A stretch of 27,715 bases of DNA from Marinosulfonomonas sp. (lineage in GTDB: Bacteria; Pseudomonadota; Alphaproteobacteria; Rhodobacterales; Rhodobacteraceae): contig JAFLKA010000357.1 in NCBI GenBank assembly GCA_022712735.1, positions 1 through 27,715 on the forward strand, written 5' to 3'. Below, in pieces: positions 5,585-13,964 of the stretch. Position numbers and translations under genes: made by a program. Positions within the stretch are counted from its first letter, which is position 1; each line of letters opens with the position of its first letter. Below the pieces are notes generated by a model that made no database searches, was not told the DNA's origin, and saw only the letters and a list, made by a program, of their open reading frames with translations.

Positions 5585-7688
5585 AGGAAAAATCGCAGCG
5601 GGCATCGTCCTTCTGACACTGTTGTTCTTTGCCATAGGCTATGTGATCGCAACAGCGTTTTTGACGTTTCGCGACTTTGGTATGAACGCTGAATTAGACT
5701 TCATGTGGTTGGCACAAAACTACCGAGGCTTGCAGCAATTTCGGCCAGATGACTTTCGTTTAGTGAATATTATTGTTGGTGGCTTTGGACTAGGTGGATT
5801 GCTCTTAAGTGCAGTCTTGTCAGGCAATGCTTTGACGAAGTTCGGCAGAACCGAATGGCAAAAAGCGGCGTACATGAAGAAGAATGGGTTTTTCAATAAA
5901 CCCGGCCAAGGCTTCATCATCGGCAAGCTGGGGAAAGCGAAGGGTAACGGCAAACTTATCAGCTCGAAGGTTTTTCCACATGCGTTGATCGTTGCGCCGA
6001 CAGGTCGCGGTAAAACGACAGGTTTTGTAATTCCCAATCTACTCACTTTCAAAGGGTCAGTAGTGGTGCTGGATGTAAAAGGTGAAAACTTTGAAGCAAC
6101 GTCGCGGCATCGAGCGTCCCAGGGCGACGAGGTTTACCGCTTTGCGCCGACGGACTGGCACGACCGGCGCACGCATCGCTACAATCCTTTGCTGCGTATC
6201 GCGGAGCTAGAAGATCCTGACAGACAGCAGATGGAACTACAGTTGCTTGCGACACTTTTTCTGCAAGCGGACAGCGACCGCGTTCAGGGCCTATTGAAAG
6301 GTGGTATTGATCTGTTTGTCGCAGCCGGCCTTTTAGCGTTCGAACGCGAGAAACCAACTTTAGGCGAGATTTACCGGATCACTGCAAGCGGCGGTAATAA
6401 GCAGAAAGAGTTTATGAACCGTCGAGACGAGGTTCAGAACCGTGCCGCAAAGCTGATTTTCGAGCGGCTTGCATCGACCAATAACGACACGCTGACCTCC
6501 TATGTGTCATTGCTCATGACGTCTGGTTTGGATCAGTGGAGCAACCCAGCGATCGACAAGGCGACACGGATTTCTGACTTCGATTTTCGGACAATCCGAA
6601 AGAAACCTTTTTCAGTTTTTCTTGTTGTGTCGCCCAACATGGTGAAGCCATTGGCACCATTGATCCGGCTCTTCTTTTCGGATCTGATTTCATCAATGCA
6701 AGATAAAGAACCTGGACCTGACGAACCGTGGCCGGTCATGATCATGCTCGATGAGTTTAACCGCCTTGGGAAGATGCCGATTGTAACGGACAGCATTGAG
6801 ACGTTGCGTTCATACAGAGGTCATTTGGCAATCGTTACCCAGACAATTCCTGCCTTGGACGAGATATATGGTGAGAATACCCGTCGCGCCTTGCAGGGCA
6901 ACGCTGGTGTTAAATTGTATCTGACGCCATCGGATGAAAAGACGGTTGAGGAACTGAGCAAAGCAGTGGGTAAAACAACGAAGCGCGTTGTCACACGGTC
7001 ACGATCAATTGGTAAAAACCCGTTCGAAGGGCGCAGTATGTCGGAACGCACTGAAGAAACTTCGCTGTTGCCAGAAGACGAGGCTCGGAGAATGCCACTT
7101 GATGATGTTATTATTGTAGTTGATGCTCAAATGCCTATCCGTGCCAAGCGTATTAAGTTTTACGAGGATCCGTTTTTTAAAGCGATCCATAGCGCGCAAA
7201 AGGGTGAACTGCCTTTTCCAGAAATGGAACTTGATAAAACACCGCTATCTGAGCAGGCAGCAGCTTCAGGGCCGTCGCAAGAACCTGATACGAGGAGTGC
7301 GCCAGAGAACCCGATGGATCAACCTGTAGTGGGTCAAGACCCAATGCCCGACGATGGGTTGGGTAGTGGCGTGATTAGGTCCGTTGCGACAACCAAAGAA
7401 GATGAAAATGCGTCTGTGGGTCTAGCGAGCAATCAGCCGCCGAGGAATACGGTGAAAACCTCATCTCGTAAACGTCAGGCTAAAACCATTGCGCAAGCCA
7501 CCCGTGATTCCGAAGACCGACAGGGCCAACTTGATCTGGCAGTGCAGCAGAAACTTGATTTTCCCGATCAGGTGGCACCAACTGAAAAAGATCGAGCAGC
7601 AATCGAAGCAGCAGACGCGGAGCTGGCCGAGTTCGAAGCAACAGTGATGAAGGAAGGGCAGGGGGGTATGTCGGTGTCAGCCGCCTAA
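5577..7688 (+). CDS. virD4: VirD4/TraG-type type IV coupling protein
   Basis: A 703-residue inner-membrane ATPase that links the relaxosome to the secretion channel. Two N-terminal membrane segments are seen (about 7-30 and 63-84). Walker A is APTGRGKTTG at about residues 139-148 and Walker B is VMIMLDEFNRLG at about 385-396, followed by the RGHLAIVTQTIPAL region typical of TraG/VirD4 proteins. The last 140 residues (from about 560) are Gln/Glu/Pro-rich and look disordered, a place where coupling proteins often contact substrates. The ATG overlaps the end of virD2 by 8 bases and has AAAGGG upstream. This is the last gene of the virD operon before the bidirectional terminator. Confidence 0.93.
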   Translation: MDKGKIAAGIVLLTLLFFAIGYVIATAFLTFRDFGMNAELDFMWLAQNYRGLQQFRPDDFRLVNIIVGGFGLGGLLLSAVLSGNALTKFGRTEWQKAAYMKKNGFFNKPGQGFIIGKLGKAKGNGKLISSKVFPHALIVAPTGRGKTTGFVIPNLLTFKGSVVVLDVKGENFEATSRHRASQGDEVYRFAPTDWHDRRTHRYNPLLRIAELEDPDRQQMELQLLATLFLQADSDRVQGLLKGGIDLFVAAGLLAFEREKPTLGEIYRITASGGNKQKEFMNRRDEVQNRAAKLIFERLASTNNDTLTSYVSLLMTSGLDQWSNPAIDKATRISDFDFRTIRKKPFSVFLVVSPNMVKPLAPLIRLFFSDLISSMQDKEPGPDEPWPVMIMLDEFNRLGKMPIVTDSIETLRSYRGHLAIVTQTIPALDEIYGENTRRALQGNAGVKLYLTPSDEKTVEELSKAVGKTTKRVVTRSRSIGKNPFEGRSMSERTEETSLLPEDEARRMPLDDVIIVVDAQMPIRAKRIKFYEDPFFKAIHSAQKGELPFPEMELDKTPLSEQAAASGPSQEPDTRSAPENPMDQPVVGQDPMPDDGLGSGVIRSVATTKEDENASVGLASNQPPRNTVKTSSRKRQAKTIAQATRDSEDRQGQLDLAVQQKLDFPDQVAPTEKDRAAIEAADAELAEFEATVMKEGQGGMSVSAA

Positions 7689-7709
7689 TATTCTACGTGC
7701 TTGAAACCC

Positions 7710-7743
7710 AAAAGGCCCGCTTGGTTGAGCGGGCCTTTTTTTT
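7710..7743. terminator. Bidirectional intrinsic terminator between virD4 and virB6
   Basis: AAAAGGCCCGCT (7710-7721) and AGCGGGCCTTTT (7728-7739) form a 12-bp perfect stem with a 6-base loop. A run of Ts follows on the plus strand through 7743, and four As on the left give a short U-run for minus-strand transcripts. It stands between the convergent ends of the virD operon (stop at 7688) and the virB operon (stop at 7744), so it can serve both. Confidence 0.92.
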
Positions 7744-8820
7744 CTACTTACCTGCAAGCCTGTCCGAGCGGGCCTTAAGGCGCTGTTGTTGAGCGCCGGT
7801 TCCTGTCGGTTGAGGCGCTCTTTGACTGTTGTTGGCGGGGAGGCTTGAACCCCGTGGTGGGTCTTTGAAACCCATCGCTTGTCTGACACGAATACCGGCG
7901 ATTTCAGAGCCAGAAGCCGTGCCAACATTTTGTCTGGCGAAGGGATGTTGACTGCCTGACGCTGCCCGTCCAAATGCGTATGCACCGCCAAGACCGCTTG
8001 TCATAGCAGGCATGACAATGTTTCCGGAAATGGCGCGAACGATAAAAGGAGTGGCAATAATAAAGCCCTTCGCCATTAAGATCATCATAAAGAACGGTAT
8101 CAATGCACCAATGTTCGACGCGCCAGCAGGATCGCCAAGCTCAGTAATCAACGCACCTGCTACACCAGTGATTGTGGCAAACACACCTGCCACAACAATT
8201 GGATACATTGCGAATGAAATGAGGGCTGACAGCCACCGAGCGAAGTAGTCTTTTGTTACATCGAACAGTGTCAAGAAGATCATAATTGGTGCCAACCCGA
8301 TCAGCAAAGCAATCATAAGGCGGGATGCGACGAGGATAAACGCGGCAAGTCCACCAAGGATCGAAAGCATCAACACTCCGAGAATATCAAGCATGGCACC
8401 AGCCATCCAATTCAATTCTGATCCTGCTGCGTTGAGGTAAGTTCCAAGCTCATCAATCAAGGTATCAAATTCTTCGGCGAATGTTCCTGACGGGCCAGGA
8501 GCACCGCCACCGACTGACGCCACCAACGCCCCCGCGATACTATCAATTCCACTTAGGATTCCTGCTGAGAAAGCGTTGAATTGAATCCAGTTGGTCGCAA
8601 ATACCCCAACTAAGGTTATCTTTACGGCAAGCCAGAATGCGGTCCTCCCATCCATAGATCGGATCTGAAAAACCATGTTGATGAAAACGAACGCAACCAA
8701 CAATGTCGCGGCAATAACGATTAAAGTTCCGACAGTCGCCGCAACCGAGCCGAACTGCGTTTCAGCGGCTGAGTTCAGATAGCCTTCGGAAGTTTCTACG
8801 AAGTACGTTACGACGCTCAT
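7744..8820 (-). CDS. virB6: VirB6 inner-membrane channel protein
   Basis: A polytopic membrane protein of 358 aa belonging to the VirB6/TrbL family. About six hydrophobic segments are visible (near 29-51, 62-79, 142-163, 165-187, 201-222 and 237-260), with a conserved-type Trp in DYFARWLSAL (191-200). The loop at about 80-140 is the expected periplasmic substrate-contact region. The C-terminal 80 residues are polar and Gly/Gln/Pro-rich. It is the last gene of the long virB operon, ten bases after the preceding gene, instead of its usual place behind virB5. It is expected to form part of the inner-membrane DNA path with VirB8 and VirB10. Confidence 0.85.
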   Translation of the reverse strand: MSVVTYFVETSEGYLNSAAETQFGSVAATVGTLIVIAATLLVAFVFINMVFQIRSMDGRTAFWLAVKITLVGVFATNWIQFNAFSAGILSGIDSIAGALVASVGGGAPGPSGTFAEEFDTLIDELGTYLNAAGSELNWMAGAMLDILGVLMLSILGGLAAFILVASRLMIALLIGLAPIMIFLTLFDVTKDYFARWLSALISFAMYPIVVAGVFATITGVAGALITELGDPAGASNIGALIPFFMMILMAKGFIIATPFIVRAISGNIVMPAMTSGLGGAYAFGRAASGSQHPFARQNVGTASGSEIAGIRVRQAMGFKDPPRGSSLPANNSQRAPQPTGTGAQQQRLKARSDRLAGK

Positions 8821-8830
8821 TTAGATCACC

Positions 8831-9229
8831 TTACCAATTGTTTTCTAGTTCACAGATAGGCCGTGCGATTTTACCCAAATCATTGGCAGTGCGTCGATAT
8901 TCAGCAGTGCGTTGCTGAGTGTCGTAGCGTTCTAGCCGTGCATAATGCTCGTAGTAATATTCTTGAGCTGCGTCCCATGACGGAAATCGAATATCACACC
9001 CGCAAGACCGGCTTTCTGTAACGGCCTGCATTCCTTGCGCTCGATACATCATTTGCACCAACTGCCCTTTATGAGCCTCGCGTGGTTCAATATTTTCTAT
9101 CCAATCAGGACGTGGCGGCTGTTCTGGACAAATGCGAGGTGCATCAGTTCCAAGTGTTGGGAGAAATTGGGCCGTTGCGCTCAACGGAGCGACTATGGCT
9201 AAGGTAGCAACAAATATCAGACGTTTCAT
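8831..9229 (-). CDS. Secreted cysteine-containing protein of the virB operon, function unknown
   Basis: I do not recognise this 132-residue protein. It has a clear signal peptide (MKRLIFVATLAIVAPLSATA, cleavage near residue 20) and no lipobox at the cleavage site. The mature part has four cysteines (ICPEQPP, SCGCD, PICELEN), suggesting disulfide bonds in the periplasm, and a Tyr/Arg-rich helical segment (EYYYEHYARLERYDTQQRTAEYRR). It overlaps the DUF4177 gene by ATGA and lies ten bases before virB6, so it is made as part of the secretion system. A structural or stabilising role for the outer part of the channel is a guess from position. Confidence 0.7.
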   Translation of the reverse strand: MKRLIFVATLAIVAPLSATAQFLPTLGTDAPRICPEQPPRPDWIENIEPREAHKGQLVQMMYRAQGMQAVTESRSCGCDIRFPSWDAAQEYYYEHYARLERYDTQQRTAEYRRTANDLGKIARPICELENNW

Positions 9230-9432
9230 AATTGCGCGGCCTCCGAACTTTCATTTTCTGTTATCTCGCGCTTCAAGAAAACGGTGACTTGACCCCCCAA
9301 TTGACTGTTTGGAACAACCGAAACGACTTCAAAACCAGCAGCACCCCATTCTTTCAGGGCGGTGCTCATTTCTAAGTACCCCTTTTTGTTCGTATAGTTG
9401 AAGTTCAAGACTTCATGTTCAAACTGTTTCAT
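9226..9432 (-). CDS. DUF4177-like small protein
   Basis: This 68-residue soluble protein has the typical layout of DUF4177: a first strand with FEHEVLNFN, a helix STALKEWGAAGFEVVSVVP, and a final strand QVTVFLKRE. The Trp/Gly pair in LKEWGAAGFEVVSV is the family hallmark. The biochemical role of DUF4177 is not known. The gene is locked into the virB operon by ATGA overlaps on both sides (with virB11 upstream and the secreted protein downstream), which argues that it matters for the secretion system. It has no counterpart in the Ti virB operon. Confidence 0.7.
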   Translation of the reverse strand: MKQFEHEVLNFNYTNKKGYLEMSTALKEWGAAGFEVVSVVPNSQLGGQVTVFLKREITENESSEAAQL

Positions 9433-10412
9433 TTTCGGTCTCCTTCTTCATTAGCGCCGGGAAGATAAAACTGTGTAATCCCACGATCACCCAAATGACG
9501 CCCAGCCTGAATTATTACATCAATCGAGCTTTCTATGTATTGTATCATATCTTGGTAAGTCATTGGTACGTCGGTTTTTAATGCGGCAATTGCTAGGCGC
9601 TGGACTGCCAGTTGGGGTGTCTCCGCGTGAAGCGTCGTCATAGATCCCCCATGTCCTGTGTTTATCGCTTCAAGGAACGTCATGGCTTCTTTCCCACGCA
9701 CCTCACCAAGAATGATCCGATCTGGCCGCATTCGAAGTGTTGAAGTCAAAAGCACATCGGCAGACTGCACTTCAATGTCACGATTTGAAATAAGCGTTAC
9801 TATATTGGGTTGTGTCGGTACTAATTCGGCGGCTTCCTCGATTGTGATCAGACGTTCTTCGTCCGAAATATAGCTGATGATTTTTCTACAAGCGACGGTC
9901 TTACCTGTCGATGTACCACCAGAAACAATGACGTTCAGACGTTCTTCAACGCAGAACTTAACAGATGCCTCAATATCGCCAGTTGCAACGATGTCTCGTA
10001 GCTTCTGATTCCTCGCCTCGCGATGATCTTGAAGGTCACGTTCTTCACCAAAGAGAAATTTGAGCTTAATATCGTCCAGTGACAATGTTGAAAAAAACCG
10101 AAGGGCGATTGAATAACCGCCCCGCACAACAGGATCTTGTATGACCTGTGCACGAATGGGACGATTGTGATAATCGACACTGACTGATGCTATCGGCTTC
10201 TTACGACTAATCTGGGTTTCAGCAACAGCGGCGATCTGTGTTGCCAGATCACCAACTTGCTGTTTTAACCACTTGGTTTCTAGGCGGCGCATGAAATGAT
10301 CACCCTGAAATTCACCCCAGATGGAACCATCTGGATTGATACAAATTTCAATTACATCATCCCGCTTGGCTTCTTCGAGCTGGTCTAGGGTGTATTCGAA
10401 GTGTGTTGCCAT
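9429..10412 (-). CDS. virB11: VirB11 traffic ATPase
   Basis: A hexameric ATPase of the PulE/VirB11 family that powers pilus assembly and substrate transfer at the inner membrane. In the 327-residue product, Walker A is GGTSTGKT at 165-172, the Asp/Glu box is LITIEEAAEL near 188-197, Walker B is RIILGEVRG at 232-240 and the His box is GHGGSMTTLHA at 253-263. The ATG at 10412 was chosen because it lies one base after the virB10 stop and gives the family length; an upstream ATG at 10595 would add 61 residues that merely overlay virB10. The virB11 end overlaps the DUF4177 gene. Confidence 0.93.
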   Translation of the reverse strand: MATHFEYTLDQLEEAKRDDVIEICINPDGSIWGEFQGDHFMRRLETKWLKQQVGDLATQIAAVAETQISRKKPIASVSVDYHNRPIRAQVIQDPVVRGGYSIALRFFSTLSLDDIKLKFLFGEERDLQDHREARNQKLRDIVATGDIEASVKFCVEERLNVIVSGGTSTGKTVACRKIISYISDEERLITIEEAAELVPTQPNIVTLISNRDIEVQSADVLLTSTLRMRPDRIILGEVRGKEAMTFLEAINTGHGGSMTTLHAETPQLAVQRLAIAALKTDVPMTYQDMIQYIESSIDVIIQAGRHLGDRGITQFYLPGANEEGDRK

Positions 10413-10413
10413 C

Positions 10414-11754
10414 CTAGAAAATCTCCACGTCGCGATCAACCATGACCGTAATGCGGGAGCCTTGGTCCACATAGATAACAGGTCCAATGGCAAGATATTC
10501 GCCCAACACAGTGTCGGTGCTGTCTGATAGATCATCCCCAACATCTTCCAAAACTTCAGATGTGGTTTCATCATTAACCTGTGCCGCTGCCGCACCTGGT
10601 AATGCTGTGATCAACGAAATAAGTGCAGCAGAACCAAACCGAGTGCCAAAACGGGTATCGACAATGCCAGTCACGCCAGAGCGGCCTAGTTCGTCGCCAC
10701 CAAAAGAGCTGATTACAAGGGTTTGATTGCCTGGAAGGATAATTCGATCCCATGCTACAGTGACACGCTTCTGTGCAATTTCCACACCAGATTGATACCG
10801 TCCAATAAGACGTGACCCACGAGGAATAAGGACGCGCGACCCGTCAAATGAATGAACGTCCTCAGAAATAATTGCACGGATTGGGCCGGGAAGGGAGCTA
10901 TCAAGTGCCGTCTCAGTTACAGCTTGGATCATTGTTCCTTGAACAACCGTGTTTGCAGGGTTTGCAATCACTTCTGCTTGCGTCACTTGGGACGGTACTG
11001 CGCCGTTGGTCACAAAATCTTGGACAGCACTAAGTGTTCTTTCGCTGAGGCCATTGTCCGGCGAAGCACCGGCACCACCACCGAACGCAATAGTTGGTGA
11101 TTCAATACGAGCTTGTTGGAAAGCTATTTCCGCAGCGCGGCGTCGTTCAAGCTCTGCAATTCGGCGCGCTTCTTCTTGATCCTCTTGTGACGGGCCAGTG
11201 CTTAAGGGGGCTGGTGTTGGTGCTTGAAGCATCGCAAGTTCGAGATCCATGCGTAGTTTTTCAAGATCACGGTCACGGGCGTCCAGTTCTTCTTGAAACT
11301 GGCTTTGTGCGCTTAATGACGATGCCTGTAGGGCCGCTATCTGTTCCCCCAGAGCGTTGATTGCATCCGCCGCCGCAGTGTCTTCTTCAACAACAGGAAC
11401 GGGTGCATTTTGGATAGCTTCAATCTGAGCTTGCAGCGCAGCAAGTCGCTCTAACAACTCTGCATTAGGCTCGGATTGTGTCTCGACTACCTGAATTTCA
11501 CGGGCAGGGGGGACGAATGGTTCAATTATGCCAAAGTTTTCTCCTCCAGCCTGAAATTCCTCTGGCTGCGCGACTGGCATTGGAACATCCACGCTTGGCT
11601 GCAACGAAATGTATGCGATGCCGCCTAGTGCTGCTATCCCAACGATCCCTGCGATTGCTTTGCCAACCGAGGTTTTTTTCCTTACGCCAGTGGCAGGGGT
11701 ATCTCCCCCTTCCAAATCAGCAAGACGTTTTCTTAGATCATCTTGTTCGCTCAT
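10414..11754 (-). CDS. virB10: VirB10 core-complex protein
   Basis: This 446-residue protein spans both membranes and forms the outer-membrane pore with VirB7 and VirB9. It has a short cytoplasmic N-terminus, one membrane segment at about 31-50 (GKAIAGIVGIAALGGIAYIS), a Pro-rich and coiled-coil periplasmic region (about 55-215, with many Glu/Gln/Ala), and the C-terminal TrbI/VirB10 domain (about 240-440, including GSRLIGRYQSGV and LPGNQTLVISSFGG-type strands). The antenna helices lie near AALISLITALPGAAAAQ. Its ATG overlaps the virB9 stop (ATGA), and virB11 starts one base after its stop. Confidence 0.93.
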   Translation of the reverse strand: MSEQDDLRKRLADLEGGDTPATGVRKKTSVGKAIAGIVGIAALGGIAYISLQPSVDVPMPVAQPEEFQAGGENFGIIEPFVPPAREIQVVETQSEPNAELLERLAALQAQIEAIQNAPVPVVEEDTAAADAINALGEQIAALQASSLSAQSQFQEELDARDRDLEKLRMDLELAMLQAPTPAPLSTGPSQEDQEEARRIAELERRRAAEIAFQQARIESPTIAFGGGAGASPDNGLSERTLSAVQDFVTNGAVPSQVTQAEVIANPANTVVQGTMIQAVTETALDSSLPGPIRAIISEDVHSFDGSRVLIPRGSRLIGRYQSGVEIAQKRVTVAWDRIILPGNQTLVISSFGGDELGRSGVTGIVDTRFGTRFGSAALISLITALPGAAAAQVNDETTSEVLEDVGDDLSDSTDTVLGEYLAIGPVIYVDQGSRITVMVDRDVEIF

Positions 11755-12452
11755 GATCCTGTGCCTCCGTTTGATGTGACTTGGATACAGACAACTTCAT
11801 CGCCAAGACGAAGAACCCACTGCCCACTGACGCCTGATACGCGCATTACACCATCTTCAATTTGCTGAGAGTTCACAGTTCTTTCCCGTCCACTTGTGGA
11901 CCTAAACACAGCCGGAACCGGCGCATTACGGGGGAACTTGAAATATGTGAACGTCCCATCATCCCAAACAGTTGTTGGTGTGAACGCTGTGCGATCACTG
12001 ACGGCATAGTTGTAGTTCGGAGCTTGTTGCGCGACGGCGTTCGTGGCCCTTGCATTGTCTTCTGGATACCGAAACTGCACCACATAGTAGGTTGGGGATG
12101 TTGCTTCTTGGACGTTGAAATAATAACTTCGCCGATTGGTATACACAGTGATGTTGGTGTGAACACCACGAGCGTTTGGTTTCACAGCAAACGCTCGACC
12201 ACCGGGAACGCCATCAAGCTGAAATCCCTCGGTGTCACCAGCGATGATTGAGCGGATTGTTTCACCTTGCCCAAACTCAATAGAGGTTACGTGGGTCAGG
12301 CTGACATTGAGACGATAGACTTGCCGCTCTTGATAAGTTGCTACGCGCACGCGTCTATCATTCGGGCCTGCGCGGGGGATGGATTCAGCAAATACCGGAC
12401 CCGTAAGTAGCGCAAGGGCTAGCGACAGAAAGGTAATTTTCGTGGTTTTCAT
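11751..12452 (-). CDS. virB9: VirB9 outer-membrane core protein
   Basis: A 233-residue periplasmic and outer-membrane protein that partners VirB7 and VirB10. It begins with a signal peptide (MKTTKITFLSLALALLTGPVFA, cleavage after residue 22). The N-terminal domain includes RVRVATYQERQVYRLNV and GDTEGFQLD; the C-terminal domain has the typical VirB9 strands NYNYAVSD, VWDDGTFTYFKFP and GVSGQWVLRLGDEVVCIQ. The ATG at 12452 is used because it provides the signal peptide and falls one base after the virB8 stop; the longer reading from 12809 would only overlap virB8. Confidence 0.92.
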   Translation of the reverse strand: MKTTKITFLSLALALLTGPVFAESIPRAGPNDRRVRVATYQERQVYRLNVSLTHVTSIEFGQGETIRSIIAGDTEGFQLDGVPGGRAFAVKPNARGVHTNITVYTNRRSYYFNVQEATSPTYYVVQFRYPEDNARATNAVAQQAPNYNYAVSDRTAFTPTTVWDDGTFTYFKFPRNAPVPAVFRSTSGRERTVNSQQIEDGVMRVSGVSGQWVLRLGDEVVCIQVTSNGGTGS

Positions 12453-12453
12453 C

Positions 12454-13107
12454 TTAGTTCTCCAATCTGTCTGAGCGAATGGCATATTCAGTGACCGTAA
12501 AGCCGAACGGGTTAGCCCGAACATCGTCAATGGATCGTCGTTCTTCGGGTCTAAATTCAAAGAGCATTGTTGCCGTGAATAAACCGCCCTGAACCCCTTG
12601 GTTCGAGGTGAGGCGTTTACGCATCCGTACTTGAGCCCTGTTCGTACCAATCCGGTTGATGCTGAGAATTTCCACTTCAAGACGGGCGGTAGGGCCGTAT
12701 AGAGTTGGTGGATAATTTGGATTGGCGCTATCCCAGAGCGCACGCATTGAAGCTTTGGCGGCACGATCCGACTGCTCAAGAATGGCACGAACGCGCACAT
12801 CGTTATCAAGCTGGTTGTATGTTTCCCTGTCGGTCACATACCGGAAGGCCACAGACTCAATAATCGCCTGATTTTCCGTTACATGCACGGCATTAACGAT
12901 TGCGTTTGGCAGCGCCATACCCGTCTCTGGGTTGAAGGGCACGACTACCGGAGCTGGGTCTACATCAAGGATAGAGACTGCCACTGCCGACAAGCATCCT
13001 ATAATTCCAAATGCCATGCCTGCGAATGCCAGTTTTTGCCAAAGCTCTTCACGGCGACGGGCGCCATAGATTAGCTCTTCCTCAATATATTCCTTATCAG
13101 TAGCCAC
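12454..13107 (-). CDS. virB8: VirB8 inner-membrane assembly factor
   Basis: A bitopic 217-residue protein: a cytoplasmic N-terminus of about 25 residues, one membrane helix (about 26-47, LAFAGMAFGIIGCLSAVAVSIL), and a periplasmic NTF2-like domain with RDRETYNQLD-type helix and the C-terminal strands TMLFEFRPEERR and NPFGFTVTEYAIR typical of VirB8. It starts with GTG, supported by GAGGAT about seven bases upstream. The gap from the virB5 stop is 14 bases, and virB9 follows one base after the stop. It nucleates channel assembly with VirB6 and VirB10. Confidence 0.92.
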   Translation of the reverse strand: MATDKEYIEEELIYGARRREELWQKLAFAGMAFGIIGCLSAVAVSILDVDPAPVVVPFNPETGMALPNAIVNAVHVTENQAIIESVAFRYVTDRETYNQLDNDVRVRAILEQSDRAAKASMRALWDSANPNYPPTLYGPTARLEVEILSINRIGTNRAQVRMRKRLTSNQGVQGGLFTATMLFEFRPEERRSIDDVRANPFGFTVTEYAIRSDRLEN

Positions 13108-13121
13108 TTTACTATCCTCGC

Positions 13122-13964
13122 TTAGTTTGCCGACAGTGTTGGCAGAGTGAAATCCATGAATCGTTGTTCTTCAGCCAGTGTTGCGGCATCCAAGACACCA
13201 GCTTGGCCTGCGCCAACTGTTTGCACCGCTTCCAATTGCCATTGGGCGACCAGCGCGATTGCAAGTTCCGCAGTAACTCGGGTGTTAAGGTCAACACTGT
13301 CTTTGAGTTCTTCCATGTCGCCAATCAGGCCGACGAGACGATCTACACGTTCCAGTGATTGACCGGCCTCCTCATAGCTGTTCTGAGCTGCCGCTGAAAT
13401 GACGGCACTTGTGGTTGCTTGCTGGGCTGTTCGTTGAGCCCCTTCTTGTCCACTGTTTGCCATTTCCGACAAGGTGTCTTCATCAAAACCAGCATCAGAT
13501 AGCACTCGGTCCATTTGGGTGCGGATGCCGTCGGCACCGTTGCCCGAAAGTTGGGACCAGTCGCCATTTTGAATTGCGTCAATCGTACCGAGAATGTCAC
13601 CAAACTCTTGATCCAGAATGCCGTTTAGTTCGTCCTCAAATCGCGTTGTGATAATTTCAGGAAGTTCCATCAAGCCTGAAAGCGCAGCATATGTTTCTTG
13701 GAGTTGGGCATATTGTTCGCGTAGTGTGTCCAACTGAGCCAAGGCTTGCTGCAACTGTTCGTTTTGCAGCACTTCATCTTCAATCATCTGCCGCAGTTGG
13801 CTTATCTCTTGCGCAATATTTTGCACATCAACGGTTGGTACGCCTTGAGCATAGGCAGCGCCGCTGCCCATAAGGCTAGGTGTACCTATGATCGCCGTAG
13901 CGCCGATCATGCTTGCAGTGATTGTTTGGCGTAAAATTGCTCGTGCTGTTGTGAATTTTTCCAT
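13122..13964 (-). CDS. virB5: VirB5 minor pilin/adhesin
   Basis: This 280-residue exported protein has a long signal peptide with cleavage after AYA (residue 39), giving a mature start QGVPTVD. The rest is mainly helical with Gln/Glu-rich coiled-coil segments (about 45-100 and 150-250), as in VirB5, which sits at the pilus tip. The C-terminus EEQRFMDFTLPTL is notable because the preceding gene encodes a protein with the same mature N-terminus and a near-identical C-terminus (ENQFMDFTLEEL). Its ATG overlaps that gene's stop (TAATG). Placement before virB8 supports the assignment; similarity to Ti VirB5 in sequence is weak. Confidence 0.8.
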   Translation of the reverse strand: MEKFTTARAILRQTITASMIGATAIIGTPSLMGSGAAYAQGVPTVDVQNIAQEISQLRQMIEDEVLQNEQLQQALAQLDTLREQYAQLQETYAALSGLMELPEIITTRFEDELNGILDQEFGDILGTIDAIQNGDWSQLSGNGADGIRTQMDRVLSDAGFDEDTLSEMANSGQEGAQRTAQQATTSAVISAAAQNSYEEAGQSLERVDRLVGLIGDMEELKDSVDLNTRVTAELAIALVAQWQLEAVQTVGAGQAGVLDAATLAEEQRFMDFTLPTLSAN

